The notes under the pieces: model-generated | What the model was told of the DNA's origin: nothing | Seen by the model: only the letters and a program-made list of their open reading frames with translations | Databases searched by the model: none | Part shown: positions 22,138 to 30,436 of the stretch, one piece after another | Numbering within the stretch: position 1 is the stretch's first letter | Layout: each line of letters begins with the position of its first letter | Program-made: the position numbers and the translations under genes | Source: Scatacola_A faecigallinarum | Lineage (GTDB): Bacteria > Pseudomonadota > Alphaproteobacteria > RF32 > CAG-239 | Length of the DNA stretch: 45,703 nt | Direction of reading: 5' to 3' | Assembly (NCBI GenBank): GCA_018713605.1 | Contig: DVOM01000013.1 | Coordinates: forward strand, 1 to 45,703

Positions 22138-23187
22138 TCAGATTTCTCTGGCCTTCGGGATACCGAAGGCAGACATTCCCTCACGCAAAGGACGCCAGAA
22201 TTTTTCATCCTTTTGCTCAAAATAAACCCGGTTTTGCCGCATATACTTGGCTACGACCTGCAAATCTTTCGGCGGATACAGCTTTTTCCCCGGACGATTA
22301 TATTGCACAAAAACAACATTGCTCATAACCCACACCGGATGATTGCGATATTTCCGGGAAGTTTCGCCGGCACGCACCTCGTCAATCGGAGGAAATTTCT
22401 CGCAAACCTGCGCTAGCACATTCATTATCAGCTTTCCTGCGTCTTCGGTGCTTTGCCGGCTGAGATATTTATTGCAACCGGCAATAAAGACGTTCCGATC
22501 GCCTTTTTTATAAATATCGCCCAACTCCTCAACTATGCAATCCGCCGTAACCTTTCCCTGAGCAAAAATGTCTTTCCGACGCCAGGCCTCTTTCTCCAGA
22601 TTGGCAAACAATTCTTTCCTGAGCGGAGAACTCTGCTCCAGCCGTTCGAAAACATTATAATTTTTATCCAGAAAATGGTTGCGCTGCCTGATACGGTTTT
22701 GCATTTCGGAAGACTTCTTAACAAACAAGGCATCAACCTTGGCTATTTCATACAGACTGTATTCCCCGGCATCTATCATCTTAACCGCATTGCAGTCACA
22801 GACCAATTCTTCGCCCGCCCAGACAGCCCGCTCCTTAAAAAAGCCTTTCTGATACATGATATGCGAGAGCTCGTGCCCGAGAACAAAAGCCAGACTGTCC
22901 TCGCTGTCCAGTTTTAACAACGGCTCCTTGTTAAGCACAACCGCAAAATCCTGACCGCCGGCTAAAGATGATACAATATCGGGATAATCCGCATCAACCA
23001 CTCTGGCAATGCTGGCGTCAGATTTGTTGTCCGCCAAATAATAATGCAGCGAAAACTGTTCCAGAAAAGCCTTTTCTTTGGGACATTTCTCCAGCATCCG
23101 CCCGACTATTCCGGCCACATATTCGTCAAAAGGACGATTTTTGCTTTCATCCGCCAAACATAAAACAACAGCCAAATCATAATTCAT
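22138..23187 (-). CDS. M48-like zinc metallopeptidase
   Basis: 349 residues. The zinc motif HELSH is at residues 105-109 (FVLGHELSHIMYQKG), with a probable third ligand Glu in WAGEELVCDCNAVKM (about 126-127). Around it is the M48-type order: a DFAVVLNKEPLL strand, the helix with HExxH, and the EELVCD helix. No signal peptide or membrane helix is visible, so it seems cytoplasmic, unlike HtpX or BepA. The C-terminal 200 residues are not recognised. It is a single gene convergent with the VR2 gene. Confidence 0.75.
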   Translation of the reverse strand: MNYDLAVVLCLADESKNRPFDEYVAGIVGRMLEKCPKEKAFLEQFSLHYYLADNKSDASIARVVDADYPDIVSSLAGGQDFAVVLNKEPLLKLDSEDSLAFVLGHELSHIMYQKGFFKERAVWAGEELVCDCNAVKMIDAGEYSLYEIAKVDALFVKKSSEMQNRIRQRNHFLDKNYNVFERLEQSSPLRKELFANLEKEAWRRKDIFAQGKVTADCIVEELGDIYKKGDRNVFIAGCNKYLSRQSTEDAGKLIMNVLAQVCEKFPPIDEVRAGETSRKYRNHPVWVMSNVVFVQYNRPGKKLYPPKDLQVVAKYMRQNRVYFEQKDEKFWRPLREGMSAFGIPKAREI

Positions 23188-23286
23188 CGGTATTCTCCTC
23201 CGGCCTTTTCAGAATACCAAAACCAAACGCTTTTGTATAGAATAAACTGATAAAACCTGACAACTGCACCTAACAGGTAAAATCTT

Positions 23287-23583
23287 TTAGTTCACCGAAA
23301 TATCATTCATTATCTGAATTAATTTTGACTTAAAGTCTTCATAAGACTCAGCATTCGTTTCTTCAATTCTTTTCGAGAATTCTATCGTCAGCAAAATTGC
23401 CAAAATATCTTCCGTGCAAGCAACCATATCAACAATATGAACTCTCTTTAAAGAACAAGCACATTGATATAAACTTTTTGAATATTGCACCTCAAGATGA
23501 ATATTTCGCGGCTTTTGCTTTTTAATACCGTTCAAATCCTGAAATATATATTTAGAAATAACTTCTACAAATTCGTCATTCAT
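23287..23583 (-). CDS. Small hypothetical protein
   Basis: 98 residues, AT-rich, with no recognised domain. It looks alpha-helical and soluble (DMVACTEDILAILLTIEFSKRIEE), with Cys in CACSLK. It ends about 100 bases before the M48-like gene starts on the same strand. It starts after a weak AAGAAAG. It could be real or a chance frame; the codon use is AT-biased compared with the neighbours. Confidence 0.4.
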   Translation of the reverse strand: MNDEFVEVISKYIFQDLNGIKKQKPRNIHLEVQYSKSLYQCACSLKRVHIVDMVACTEDILAILLTIEFSKRIEETNAESYEDFKSKLIQIMNDISVN

Positions 23584-23787
23584 ATTTTTATCTTTCTTAC
23601 AATCAACAAATATTTTAACTCTTAAGGTCGATGTTGGCTAATTTGCTCCGTTCACTTATACCAGCTTCATTTCTTTACCAACAAGCATAGCCTACTCCTG
23701 TTCACTCAAAAACGCAACCCAAACTCCATTTTCGTAAATTCTCACTCCAAACTTTATCCAATAAAAATCCCGCAACAAACAGACTTC

Positions 23788-23810
23788 TTTAATTGGTGGG
23801 AGTTGAGAGG
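23788..23810 (-). repeat. Duplicate of the tRNA-Val 3' end
   Basis: 23 bases identical to 24039-24061, covering the last bases of the T-arm, the 3' acceptor strand, the CCA and a few following bases of tRNA-Val. The two copies are 251 bases apart in the same direction. It looks like an attachment-site relic or a partial duplication; no integrase gene is nearby. Confidence 0.85.
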
Positions 23811-24006
23811 CTGGAGACAGGAAAAAGCTCCGACAAAGCTTTTTCTGACGACAGGCGAAGTTTTGTTAGATTGCAACGCCTGCGACAGCTGGCGTTGTTA
23901 TCGTTACAAAACGAGTGACCGCAGCGAGTTTGCATTGCGACAAAGAGCAATGCTTACGAGCCAGAAAAACTCCCGAGGGAGTTTGAACCTCTCTTCTTTA
24001 AGATAC
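23811..24006. repeat. Hairpin-rich mosaic repeat cassette next to tRNA-Val
   Basis: A non-coding series of hairpins: AAAAAGCT/AGCTTTTT near 23822-23844, AACGCC/GGCGTT at 23875-23895, GCATTG/CAATGC near 23932-23953 and AAACTCCC/GGGAGTTT near 23969-23986. It shares AGGCGAAGTTTTGTTAG (23853-23869) and AAAACGAGTGACCG (23908-23921) with the cassette next to tRNA-Asn. The remaining gap from 23584 to 23787 holds nothing I can name. Confidence 0.7.
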
Positions 24007-24007
24007 A

Positions 24008-24041
24008 AAAAAACCTTTAACTTCACAGTTAAAGGTTTTTT
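24008..24041 (-). terminator. Terminator of tRNA-Val
   Basis: A 14-bp stem (24008-24021 with 24028-24041) with a T-run on the minus strand, four bases after the tRNA-Val CCA. Confidence 0.85.
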
Positions 24042-24044
24042 AAT

Positions 24045-24120
24045 TGGTGGGAGTTGAGAGGTTCGAACTCCCGACCCTCTCGGTGTAAACGAGATGCTCT
24101 TCCAGCTGAGCTAAACTCCC
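24045..24120 (-). tRNA. tRNA-Val (TAC)
   Basis: 76 nt with encoded CCA. The acceptor stem pairs GGGAGTT with AACTCCC, and the D-arm is TAGCTCAGCTGGAAGAGC. The anticodon loop TTTACAC gives TAC, for Val. The T-arm has GTTCGAACC. Confidence 0.95.
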
Positions 24121-24245
24121 ATCGTGTTTACGATGAAGTTTATATACTCATAAAAACAATTAATCAAGCAAAAAATTACAAAAAATAAATTTTTCTTTCC
24201 CGTTAGAAATTATTCTGTTTCAGAAACCGGATTGCCGCCGACCAA

Positions 24246-24281
24246 AAATAAAAAAACAAGGGAGTCATAGCTCCCTTGTTT
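24246..24281 (-). terminator. Terminator of the hypothetical gene at 24282
   Basis: AACAAGGGAG (24255-24264) pairs with CTCCCTTGTT (24271-24280), with a T-run beyond it on the minus strand. It directly follows the stop codon. Confidence 0.85.
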
Positions 24282-24737
24282 TCAGCGGATAATTTCCTCT
24301 TCCGGAAAATAAAACATCTCTTTGTCTTGCCGGGAATAAGCTCTTTCCCCAAAAGGTTCCTCCGGCTTTCGGTCATCAGGAATTTCCTCCGTAACCCTGA
24401 TGCTTATCACACCGTTCGCACCACCCGCATAAGCAACTCTGACAAACGAAGCGCCGATAATTACCGCCTCATTGTCGTCGTTCACATAGCAAAGCGCCTT
24501 ATGCCGGTTAAAATTAAGCTGCAAAATCCGGCCGTCACATTCAACACTCCAACTGCGGCACATTTCAGACAAGAAACGGCGAAAACCGTCTTTTGTCCGA
24601 ACGTAAAAATGAGTCAGGCCGCCTTTGCCGTCAGACAATGCCAACAGGCCACATTCCTTTTCGGCAACTTCGGACAACGGAATAAGGTCTTTTTCCTTTT
24701 CCGCCGTCATAATGAAAAACGAATTCAGATTTTTCAT
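24282..24737 (-). CDS. Hypothetical protein
   Basis: 151 residues with no recognised domain. It is rich in charged residues and beta-like segments (GGLTHFYVRTKDGFRRFLSEM, RILQLNFNRHKALCYVNDDNEAVIIGASFVRVAY) and ends in an acidic tail. No signal peptide or membrane helix is visible. The start could be at 24737 or at the Met at 24710; neither has a clear ribosome site. A proper terminator right after the stop supports it being a real gene. Confidence 0.6.
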   Translation of the reverse strand: MKNLNSFFIMTAEKEKDLIPLSEVAEKECGLLALSDGKGGLTHFYVRTKDGFRRFLSEMCRSWSVECDGRILQLNFNRHKALCYVNDDNEAVIIGASFVRVAYAGGANGVISIRVTEEIPDDRKPEEPFGERAYSRQDKEMFYFPEEEIIR

Positions 24738-24888
24738 GACTGTAAAATTATAAAATTAATAAATTCATACGGTTAAAAATATGTTCTCAGTCTAATTCTC
24801 CGCATTCCCCGCGTCAAACGTTCCTGAAAGTTATGCAACAAAAAAAGACGGAACTTCCCGTTCCGCCTTCTTAATCTTCATATAAACC

Positions 24889-24912
24889 AAGGACCGGCCG
24901 AAGCCGGTCCCT
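24889..24912 (-). terminator. Hairpin downstream of HU gene
   Basis: GGACCGGC-CGAA-GCCGGTCC (24891-24910), eight base pairs closed by a tetraloop, followed on the minus strand by TTGGTTTAT. A second, weaker hairpin with a T-run follows at about 24840-24868. Together they end the HU transcript. Confidence 0.65.
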
Positions 24913-24919
24913 ATGATAA

Positions 24920-25192
24920 TTAGTTTACAGAATCCTGAAGAGCTTTACCAGCTTTGAACTTAGCCTGCTTGCGGGCAGGAATTTTGATGGTAGCGCCGGT
25001 ACGCGGATTGCGGCCGGTGGTAGCAGAGCGCTTGGAAACGGCAAAAGTACCGAAACCAACCAGACGAACTTCATCGCCGGATTTCAGAGCTTTGGTAACA
25101 GAAGCAACAAATGCATCTACAGCCTTAGCAGAATCAGTTTTGGTAAGGCCGGTTTCGCTAGCAATGCTAGAAATAAGTTCATTTTTATTCAC
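24920..25192 (-). CDS. hup: DNA-binding protein HU
   Basis: 90 residues, the HU length. N-terminal helices MNKNELISSIASETGLTKTDSAKAVDAF are followed by the HU/IHF signature GFGTFAVSKRSATTGRNPRTGATIKIPA and the C-terminal KQAKFKAGKALQDSVN. It is a homodimeric nucleoid protein that bends DNA. The start codon is GTG (25190-25192), preceded by GAGGGAG. HU just downstream of lon is a classic proteobacterial pairing, also seen here with about 280 bases between. Confidence 0.96.
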   Translation of the reverse strand: MNKNELISSIASETGLTKTDSAKAVDAFVASVTKALKSGDEVRLVGFGTFAVSKRSATTGRNPRTGATIKIPARKQAKFKAGKALQDSVN

Positions 25193-25440
25193 GGTGAGGA
25201 CTCCCTCTAATTATTAAGTTATAAACCAAATGACAACAAATCTTGTCATCACACAAAAATTTAAGCGCTTAAAAACCAATGAGTCAAACAAAATCAACGG
25301 TTTTATCCCGAATTTTCTGCTTTTTCTGCCAATTTGACGCCTATTTCAGCCTTTTGCGCAAGTTATTCACAGCCAAATCTTTGCCCAGCCTGATTTGCGG
25401 GCGATTTTTCAGCGATTCTCCTCGGCGATTCACAGACCTG
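25193..25440 (-). promoter_or_regulatory. HU promoter region
   Basis: AT-rich leader of about 250 bases. Possible promoters on the minus strand are TTGACT followed after 18 bases by TAAATT, and TTGTCA followed after 17 bases by TAATTA nearer the gene. An inverted repeat ATGACAA/TTGTCAT lies at 25230-25249 and may bind a regulator. No gene is seen. Confidence 0.4.
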
Positions 25441-25468
25441 AAAAAAGCGCCGTGACACGGCGCTTTTT
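25441..25468 (-). terminator. Terminator of lon
   Basis: GCGCCGT-GAC-ACGGCGC (25447-25463) with A6 on the left and T6 on the right, four bases after the lon stop. Confidence 0.9.
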
Positions 25469-25472
25469 TCAT

Positions 25473-27860
25473 TCAGTTCGGAACCGAAACCTGCTCGCAG
25501 GATTTTGGCACCGGTTCGCAGCGGCAGATTTCCTCCAGCGGCTTGACCTTGCCTTTAAGGGCAATCTTAATTACTTCCTTGACGTCCGAAACCGGAATAA
25601 TCTTCATGCCGGTCTTGACGTTTTCGGGAATTTCCTCCAGATCCTTTTCGTTCTCTTTCGGAATAATTACGGTCTTGATGCCGCCGCGCAGCGCCGAAAG
25701 CAGCTTTTCCTTCAGGCCGCCGATAGGCAGCACCCTGCCCTGCAACGTAATTTCACCGGTCATCGCCACGTCTTTTCTGACCGGAATCTTGGTCAGCACC
25801 GAAACCAGCGTCGTATACATGGCAATGCCCGCCGACGGCCCGTCTTTCGGCGTCGCCCCTTCCGGAACGTGAACATGAATGTCGGTCTTCTCGAAAACTT
25901 CCGGATTAATCCCCAGCTCCTTGGAATGCGCCCGAACCACCGAATAGGCCGTTTCGATGGATTCCTTCATTACGTCGCCGAGTTTGCCGGTCTGGGTAAT
26001 TTTACCCTTGCCCGGCATGTCCACAGCTTCGATAAAGAGAATGTCGCCGCCGACTTCCGTCCAGGCCAGACCGGTCGTCACGCCGACATGATCCTGTTCT
26101 TCGGCTTCGCCGTAGCGGTACTTGATGACCCCGAGATACTTGCTCAGGTTTCCGGAATCAACCCGGACATGCTCGTCCCTGCCTCTGTACAACAGTATTT
26201 CCTTAACCGCCTTGCGGGCTATTGTCGCCAGTTCGCGTTCCAGATTACGAACGCCGGCTTCGCGGGTATAATAGCGGATAACGTCGCGTATCGCCTCGTC
26301 GGTAATTTCCAGTTCATGCGGCTGAACGGCATTTTCCTTAAATATCTTCGGAATCAGGTGCCGCTTGGCAATTTCCACTTTTTCGTCTTCGGTATAGCCT
26401 GAAAGGCGGATAATTTCCATACGGTCCAGCAGCGGCCGCGGCATATCCAGCGAATTGGCCGTCGTCACAAACATAACGTCCGACAGGTCGTAGTCAACTT
26501 CCAGATAATGGTCATTAAACGCCGCATTCTGCTCAGGGTCAAGAACCTCCAGCAGCGCCGAACTCGGATCACCGCGCCAGTCATTGCCCAGCTTGTCTAT
26601 CTCGTCAAGCAAAAACAGCGGATTGGAAGTCCCGGCCTTTTTCATGCCTTTAATAATCTTGCCGGGCATGGAACCGATATAGGTCCGTCGATGGCCGCGA
26701 ATTTCGGCTTCGTCGCGCATGCCGCCCAGCGACGCGCGGACAAAGGCGCGGCCGGTAGCTCTGGCGATCGACTTGCCGAGCGAGGTCTTGCCGACGCCCG
26801 GAGGGCCGACCAAGCACAAAATCGGGCCTTTAACCTTGTCGGCACGTGCCTGCACGGCCAAATATTCGAGAATTCTCTCTTTAACCTTGTCCAGCCCGTA
26901 ATGATCCTGCTCCAAAACCTCCATCGCCTTGTTCAGGTCCTTGTTGACCTTTGAACGTTTTTTCCACGGAATGTCCAGCATCCAGTCCAGATAATTGCGC
27001 ACGACCGTCGCTTCCGAAGACATGGCGCTCATATTTCTGAGCTTTTTGACTTCGGCCAGAGCCTTTTCCTTAGCCTCTTTAGACAAGCGGGTCTTTTCGA
27101 TTTTCTTCATATATTCCGAAATCTCAGCGTCGTCGTCGCCATCGCCGAGCTCTTTCTGAATCGCCTTCATCTGCTCGTTAAGGTAATACTCCTTCTGGCT
27201 CCGTTCCATCTGCTTTTTAACCCGGGTCTTGATTTTATTCTCAACCTCCAGCAATGTAATTTCGGCATCCATAAAGCCGAGGATTTTTTCAAAACGTTCT
27301 TTCAGCGACGTCGCGTCCAAAAGCGCCTGCTTGTCGGCAATTTTCAGCGACAGATGGGAAGCAATCGTATCCGCCAGCTTACCGTAATCGGTAATCTGAT
27401 TGACCGAAACCAGAACCTCCGGCGGCGTCTTTTTAGACAGTTTGACATATTCCTCAAACTGTGACAAAACCGCCCGGACCAAAGCTTCGACCTCCGTGCT
27501 CGTATCGTCTTTTTCGGGCAGGACCGAAGCCGTAACCTCCATAAATTCGTTGTTGTCCTCAAATTTTTCGATTTTAACGCGTTCCAGCCCCTCAATCAGA
27601 ACCTTGACCGTTCCGTCGGGAAGTTTCAGCAGCTGAAGAATGGTGCCCAAGGTGCCGATATGATAAATATCATCGGCAACCGGCTCTTCGACGGCCGCGT
27701 TTTTCTGCGTTGTCAGAACAATGTTCTTGTCGTTGTCGACCACCTCCTGCAAAGCGCGGATAGACTTTTCCCGTCCGACAAAAAGCGGCACGATCATCTT
27801 CGGATAAACGACGATGTCGCGAAGCGGAAGTACCGGATACTTTTCTTTTTTAGATGCCAT
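25473..27860 (-). CDS. lon: ATP-dependent Lon protease
   Basis: 795 residues. Lon N-terminal domain (YPVLPLRDIVVYPKMIVPLFVGR), then the coiled-coil region, then the AAA+ domain with P-loop GPPGVGKTSLGKSIA and Walker B FLLDEIDK, then the protease domain with the Ser676-Lys719 dyad (KDGPSAGIAMY, PIGGLKEKLL). It degrades misfolded and regulatory proteins in the cytoplasm. The start is the ATG at 27858-27860 after CAGAGGAA; a longer frame to 27974 has no support. The extreme C terminus has an unusual Cys-containing tail (CRCEPVPKSC). Confidence 0.97.
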   Translation of the reverse strand: MASKKEKYPVLPLRDIVVYPKMIVPLFVGREKSIRALQEVVDNDKNIVLTTQKNAAVEEPVADDIYHIGTLGTILQLLKLPDGTVKVLIEGLERVKIEKFEDNNEFMEVTASVLPEKDDTSTEVEALVRAVLSQFEEYVKLSKKTPPEVLVSVNQITDYGKLADTIASHLSLKIADKQALLDATSLKERFEKILGFMDAEITLLEVENKIKTRVKKQMERSQKEYYLNEQMKAIQKELGDGDDDAEISEYMKKIEKTRLSKEAKEKALAEVKKLRNMSAMSSEATVVRNYLDWMLDIPWKKRSKVNKDLNKAMEVLEQDHYGLDKVKERILEYLAVQARADKVKGPILCLVGPPGVGKTSLGKSIARATGRAFVRASLGGMRDEAEIRGHRRTYIGSMPGKIIKGMKKAGTSNPLFLLDEIDKLGNDWRGDPSSALLEVLDPEQNAAFNDHYLEVDYDLSDVMFVTTANSLDMPRPLLDRMEIIRLSGYTEDEKVEIAKRHLIPKIFKENAVQPHELEITDEAIRDVIRYYTREAGVRNLERELATIARKAVKEILLYRGRDEHVRVDSGNLSKYLGVIKYRYGEAEEQDHVGVTTGLAWTEVGGDILFIEAVDMPGKGKITQTGKLGDVMKESIETAYSVVRAHSKELGINPEVFEKTDIHVHVPEGATPKDGPSAGIAMYTTLVSVLTKIPVRKDVAMTGEITLQGRVLPIGGLKEKLLSALRGGIKTVIIPKENEKDLEEIPENVKTGMKIIPVSDVKEVIKIALKGKVKPLEEICRCEPVPKSCEQVSVPN

Positions 27861-27896
27861 TTCCTCTGTCCTGTTCGTTAAAATACTGTTTTTAAT

Positions 27897-27925
27897 AATA
27901 TAGGAAAATATTATGCGAACTACAA
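27897..27925 (-). promoter_or_regulatory. Promoter candidate for lon
   Basis: On the minus strand TTGTAG, a 17-base spacer and TATATT, 37 bases before the start codon. The -10 box is good, the -35 box only partial. I see no clear heat-shock (sigma-32) promoter. Confidence 0.4.
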
Positions 27926-28128
27926 TAGCCGCCCTAAAGTTTTTGGCATAAATCGTTCGCCGCGGCAACGGCAAAACCGTTTAATCCACAACGGCACCGC
28001 AAACAGTATGATAAGTTGATAATTTCGTTTGTTATTTTTTGCAAATGATATATACATATTCTAACTGCAGGCGAAAAATGCCTTATATACAACCCATAGA
28101 AGAAGAGAGAGAAAAAGGTAGACTTTTA

Positions 28129-28383
28129 ATGGCTGCAAAAAGAAACAATACCAACGGCGAAATTACCGTTGACATCTCGGTAACGCTCGGAACGGCCGAC
28201 CTGCGCGTCAACCAGCTGCTCAAACTCGGCCGCGGCGCAGTCGTCGAGCTTGACCGCGACGTCAACGACTATGTCGACATCTATGCCAACAACGTTTTAA
28301 TCGGTCACGGCGAAGTCGTCATTACCGAAAACGAAACCATCGGCATTGCGATTACCGACACCGTCAAAAAAACGCACCGTTAA
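28129..28383 (+). CDS. fliN: FliN-like SpoA-domain protein
   Basis: 84 residues that make up essentially one SpoA (FliN/YscQ C-terminal) domain: ITVDISVTLGTADLRVNQLLKLGRGAVVELDRDVNDYVDIYANNVLIGHGEVVITENETIGIAITD. FliN is part of the flagellar switch complex that binds phosphorylated CheY; related domains occur in type III secretion C rings. It is short, lacking the usual N-terminal extension, unless an upstream start (28078 or 28039) is used; 28129 has a GGTAG-type site. No other flagellar gene is in the window. The next gene follows after 24 bases in an operon of lipid A genes. Confidence 0.85.
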   Translation: MAAKRNNTNGEITVDISVTLGTADLRVNQLLKLGRGAVVELDRDVNDYVDIYANNVLIGHGEVVITENETIGIAITDTVKKTHR

Positions 28384-28407
28384 CTCCGCATTCCGAACAG
28401 AAACGCT

Positions 28408-29157
28408 ATGGCCAAAGCAAAAATACTGAAAAAGACTTTCAAAAAGCTTCTTAAATCCAGAATCGTTACCGGCCTCGTCGGAAGCCTCCTTTACTTTTAT
28501 ACACGCCTCGTCGGCCGAACGACCCGCTGGAAAACCAAAGGCATCGGCAAATTCTATGACTGCTGGCGGAAAGAAGGCAGCATTATTCTCATCGGCTGGC
28601 ACGGACGCGCCATGCTCTATCCCTACTTCTGGAACAAAAAGCGGCCGCTCAACGCGCTGGTCTCCCTGCACCAGGACGGCCGTCTGATTGCCGGTTTTCT
28701 GGAAAAATGCGGACTGGGCACCATCGGCGGTTCCAGCAACGGCAACGCGGTCGGCTCGGCGCGGGATTTGCTCGAATCCCTGCGGAATGACACCGCCATC
28801 TGCATTATTCCCGACGGACCTAAGGGCCCAAGCATGAAACTGAGCAAAAGTCCCGTTTACTTCGCCCAAAAAAGCGGCAAACCGGTTTTTGGCATTGCGT
28901 GCAGCGTCAAAGGCTCCAAAATCGTTCGCAAAGCCTGGGATCAGATGATGATTCCGATTCCCTTTTCCGAAGGCGTCTGCGAAGTAATCGGCCCCTATTA
29001 CGTTCCGCCCGAAGCCGATGAACGGCGGCTTGAAGAAATCCGCCTGCAGATTGAAAACGAACTCAACAAAGTCTGTTTTGCCGCCGACAAGGCTATGGGC
29101 ATTAAAAAAGTCACGCCGGGCATAACGGCCAAGAAAAAAAGATATCCCAAAAACTAA
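28408..29157 (+). CDS. DUF374 lysophospholipid acyltransferase family protein
   Basis: 249 residues. An N-terminal amphipathic/hydrophobic stretch (GLVGSLLYFYTRLVGRT) is followed by an acyltransferase-like core with IGWHGRAMLYPYFW, SLHQDGRLIAGFLEKCGL, GGSSNGNAVGSARDLL and IIPDGPKGPSMKL. This is the DUF374 domain, which is related to LpxL/PlsC acyltransferases and often sits beside waaA and lpxK in Alphaproteobacteria. It probably acylates lipid A or a precursor at the inner membrane. It is 14 bases before waaA. Confidence 0.88.
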   Translation: MAKAKILKKTFKKLLKSRIVTGLVGSLLYFYTRLVGRTTRWKTKGIGKFYDCWRKEGSIILIGWHGRAMLYPYFWNKKRPLNALVSLHQDGRLIAGFLEKCGLGTIGGSSNGNAVGSARDLLESLRNDTAICIIPDGPKGPSMKLSKSPVYFAQKSGKPVFGIACSVKGSKIVRKAWDQMMIPIPFSEGVCEVIGPYYVPPEADERRLEEIRLQIENELNKVCFAADKAMGIKKVTPGITAKKKRYPKN

Positions 29158-29170
29158 TAAGGTTTTTCCC

Positions 29171-30436
29171 ATGTTCATTCGCATTTACAACATTCTCATC
29201 CGCATTCTCTATCCGCTGGTCATCAAACGCTACATCAACAAACGCAAACAAAACGGCAAAGAAGACCTCAAACGCTTCAATGAACGCATGGGCCGTCCGC
29301 AGCTTAAACGTCCCGACGGCAAACTGATATGGCTTCACGGCGCCTCGGTGGGAGAATCTCTTTCTATGCTGCCGCTGATTAACCGTTTGCTCGACCTCTA
29401 CCCGGAAGCGCACGTCATGGTCACAACCGGCACCATTACTTCGGCTGAACTGATGGGCAAGAGACTGCCTGAAAGGGCCTTTCATCAATATATTCCGATA
29501 GACAATCCGGTTTTTACCACGCGTTTCATCCGCCATTGGCGGCCGGATCTGGTTCTGTGGTTTGAATCCGACCTCTGGCCGGCCATGCTTTCGGGCATCA
29601 GCCGCAAAAACATTCCGCTGATTCTCGTCAATGGACGCATATCCAACAAATCGTTCAAAAGATGGCAGCAGTTTGACTACATCAGCAAAGAGCTGCTCGG
29701 CTGCTTCACTTTCTGTCTCGGACAGTCGGAAGAAGACGCCTACCGCCTGCGCGTGCTTGGTGCACGCGATTCGATGTGTTTGGGCAACTTGAAATACGCC
29801 GGTCTCCAACCGCCGATCGATGCTGCAAAACGCGACGAAATCGCCGCTCAAATCGGCAGCCGCCCGCTTTGGAACGTCAGTTCCACCCACCGCGACGAAG
29901 AAGTCAAAATCGGCAAATTTTTAAAACGCGTTCAGGAAAAGGTTCCCGGACTGCTGACAATTATGGCGCCGCGCCACCCCAACCGCGGCCCCGAAATTCA
30001 GCAGGACCTCGACAACCTCGGCCTGACCACGGCGTTGCGCTCCAAAGGCGAGCCGATAACCGCCCAAACCGACGTTTATATCGCCGACACCATCGGGGAG
30101 GTCGGCATCTGGTATGACCTGGCGCCGCTTGTATTCATCGGCGGTTCGCTGATTCCGCACGGCGGTCAGAACTTTATGGAACCTTCCCGTATGCGCGATG
30201 CCGTCATTGTCGGCCCGCACATGTTCAATTTTACCGATGCCATGAACCGCGCCAAAAAGGCTGATGCCGTCATTCAGGTCAACGACGTTCTGGAGCTTGA
30301 AGAAACCGTTCTGCAGCTGCTTACGCACAAAGAACTGCTCGAAGCCAAACGTTCGCTGGCTTACAATTGGGCACACGGCGAAGCCAGGGTTCTCGACGGC
30401 ATATTGGAAAAAATCAAAGGATACATTCAGGAATGA
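29171..30436 (+). CDS. waaA: 3-Deoxy-D-manno-octulosonic acid transferase (KdtA)
   Basis: 421 residues. Transfers Kdo from CMP-Kdo to lipid IV-A at the inner membrane, the first step of LPS core assembly. N-terminal membrane anchor (YNILIRILYPLVIKRYI), then IWLHGASVGESLSMLPL with the catalytic Glu62, FESDLWPAMLSG, and the C-terminal CMP-binding region FIGGSLIPHGGQNFMEP. Its stop overlaps the lpxK start by an ATGA. Confidence 0.96.
   Translation: MFIRIYNILIRILYPLVIKRYINKRKQNGKEDLKRFNERMGRPQLKRPDGKLIWLHGASVGESLSMLPLINRLLDLYPEAHVMVTTGTITSAELMGKRLPERAFHQYIPIDNPVFTTRFIRHWRPDLVLWFESDLWPAMLSGISRKNIPLILVNGRISNKSFKRWQQFDYISKELLGCFTFCLGQSEEDAYRLRVLGARDSMCLGNLKYAGLQPPIDAAKRDEIAAQIGSRPLWNVSSTHRDEEVKIGKFLKRVQEKVPGLLTIMAPRHPNRGPEIQQDLDNLGLTTALRSKGEPITAQTDVYIADTIGEVGIWYDLAPLVFIGGSLIPHGGQNFMEPSRMRDAVIVGPHMFNFTDAMNRAKKADAVIQVNDVLELEETVLQLLTHKELLEAKRSLAYNWAHGEARVLDGILEKIKGYIQE

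Noticed and set aside
23287..23583. The 98-residue AT-rich protein as a DGR accessory factor
   Set aside because: It is near neither the template nor VR1, is shorter than Avd, and shows no matching pattern.
23788..24061. An integrated phage or island at tRNA-Val
   Set aside because: The repeats frame only 251 bases with no integrase or cargo gene; called a relic instead.
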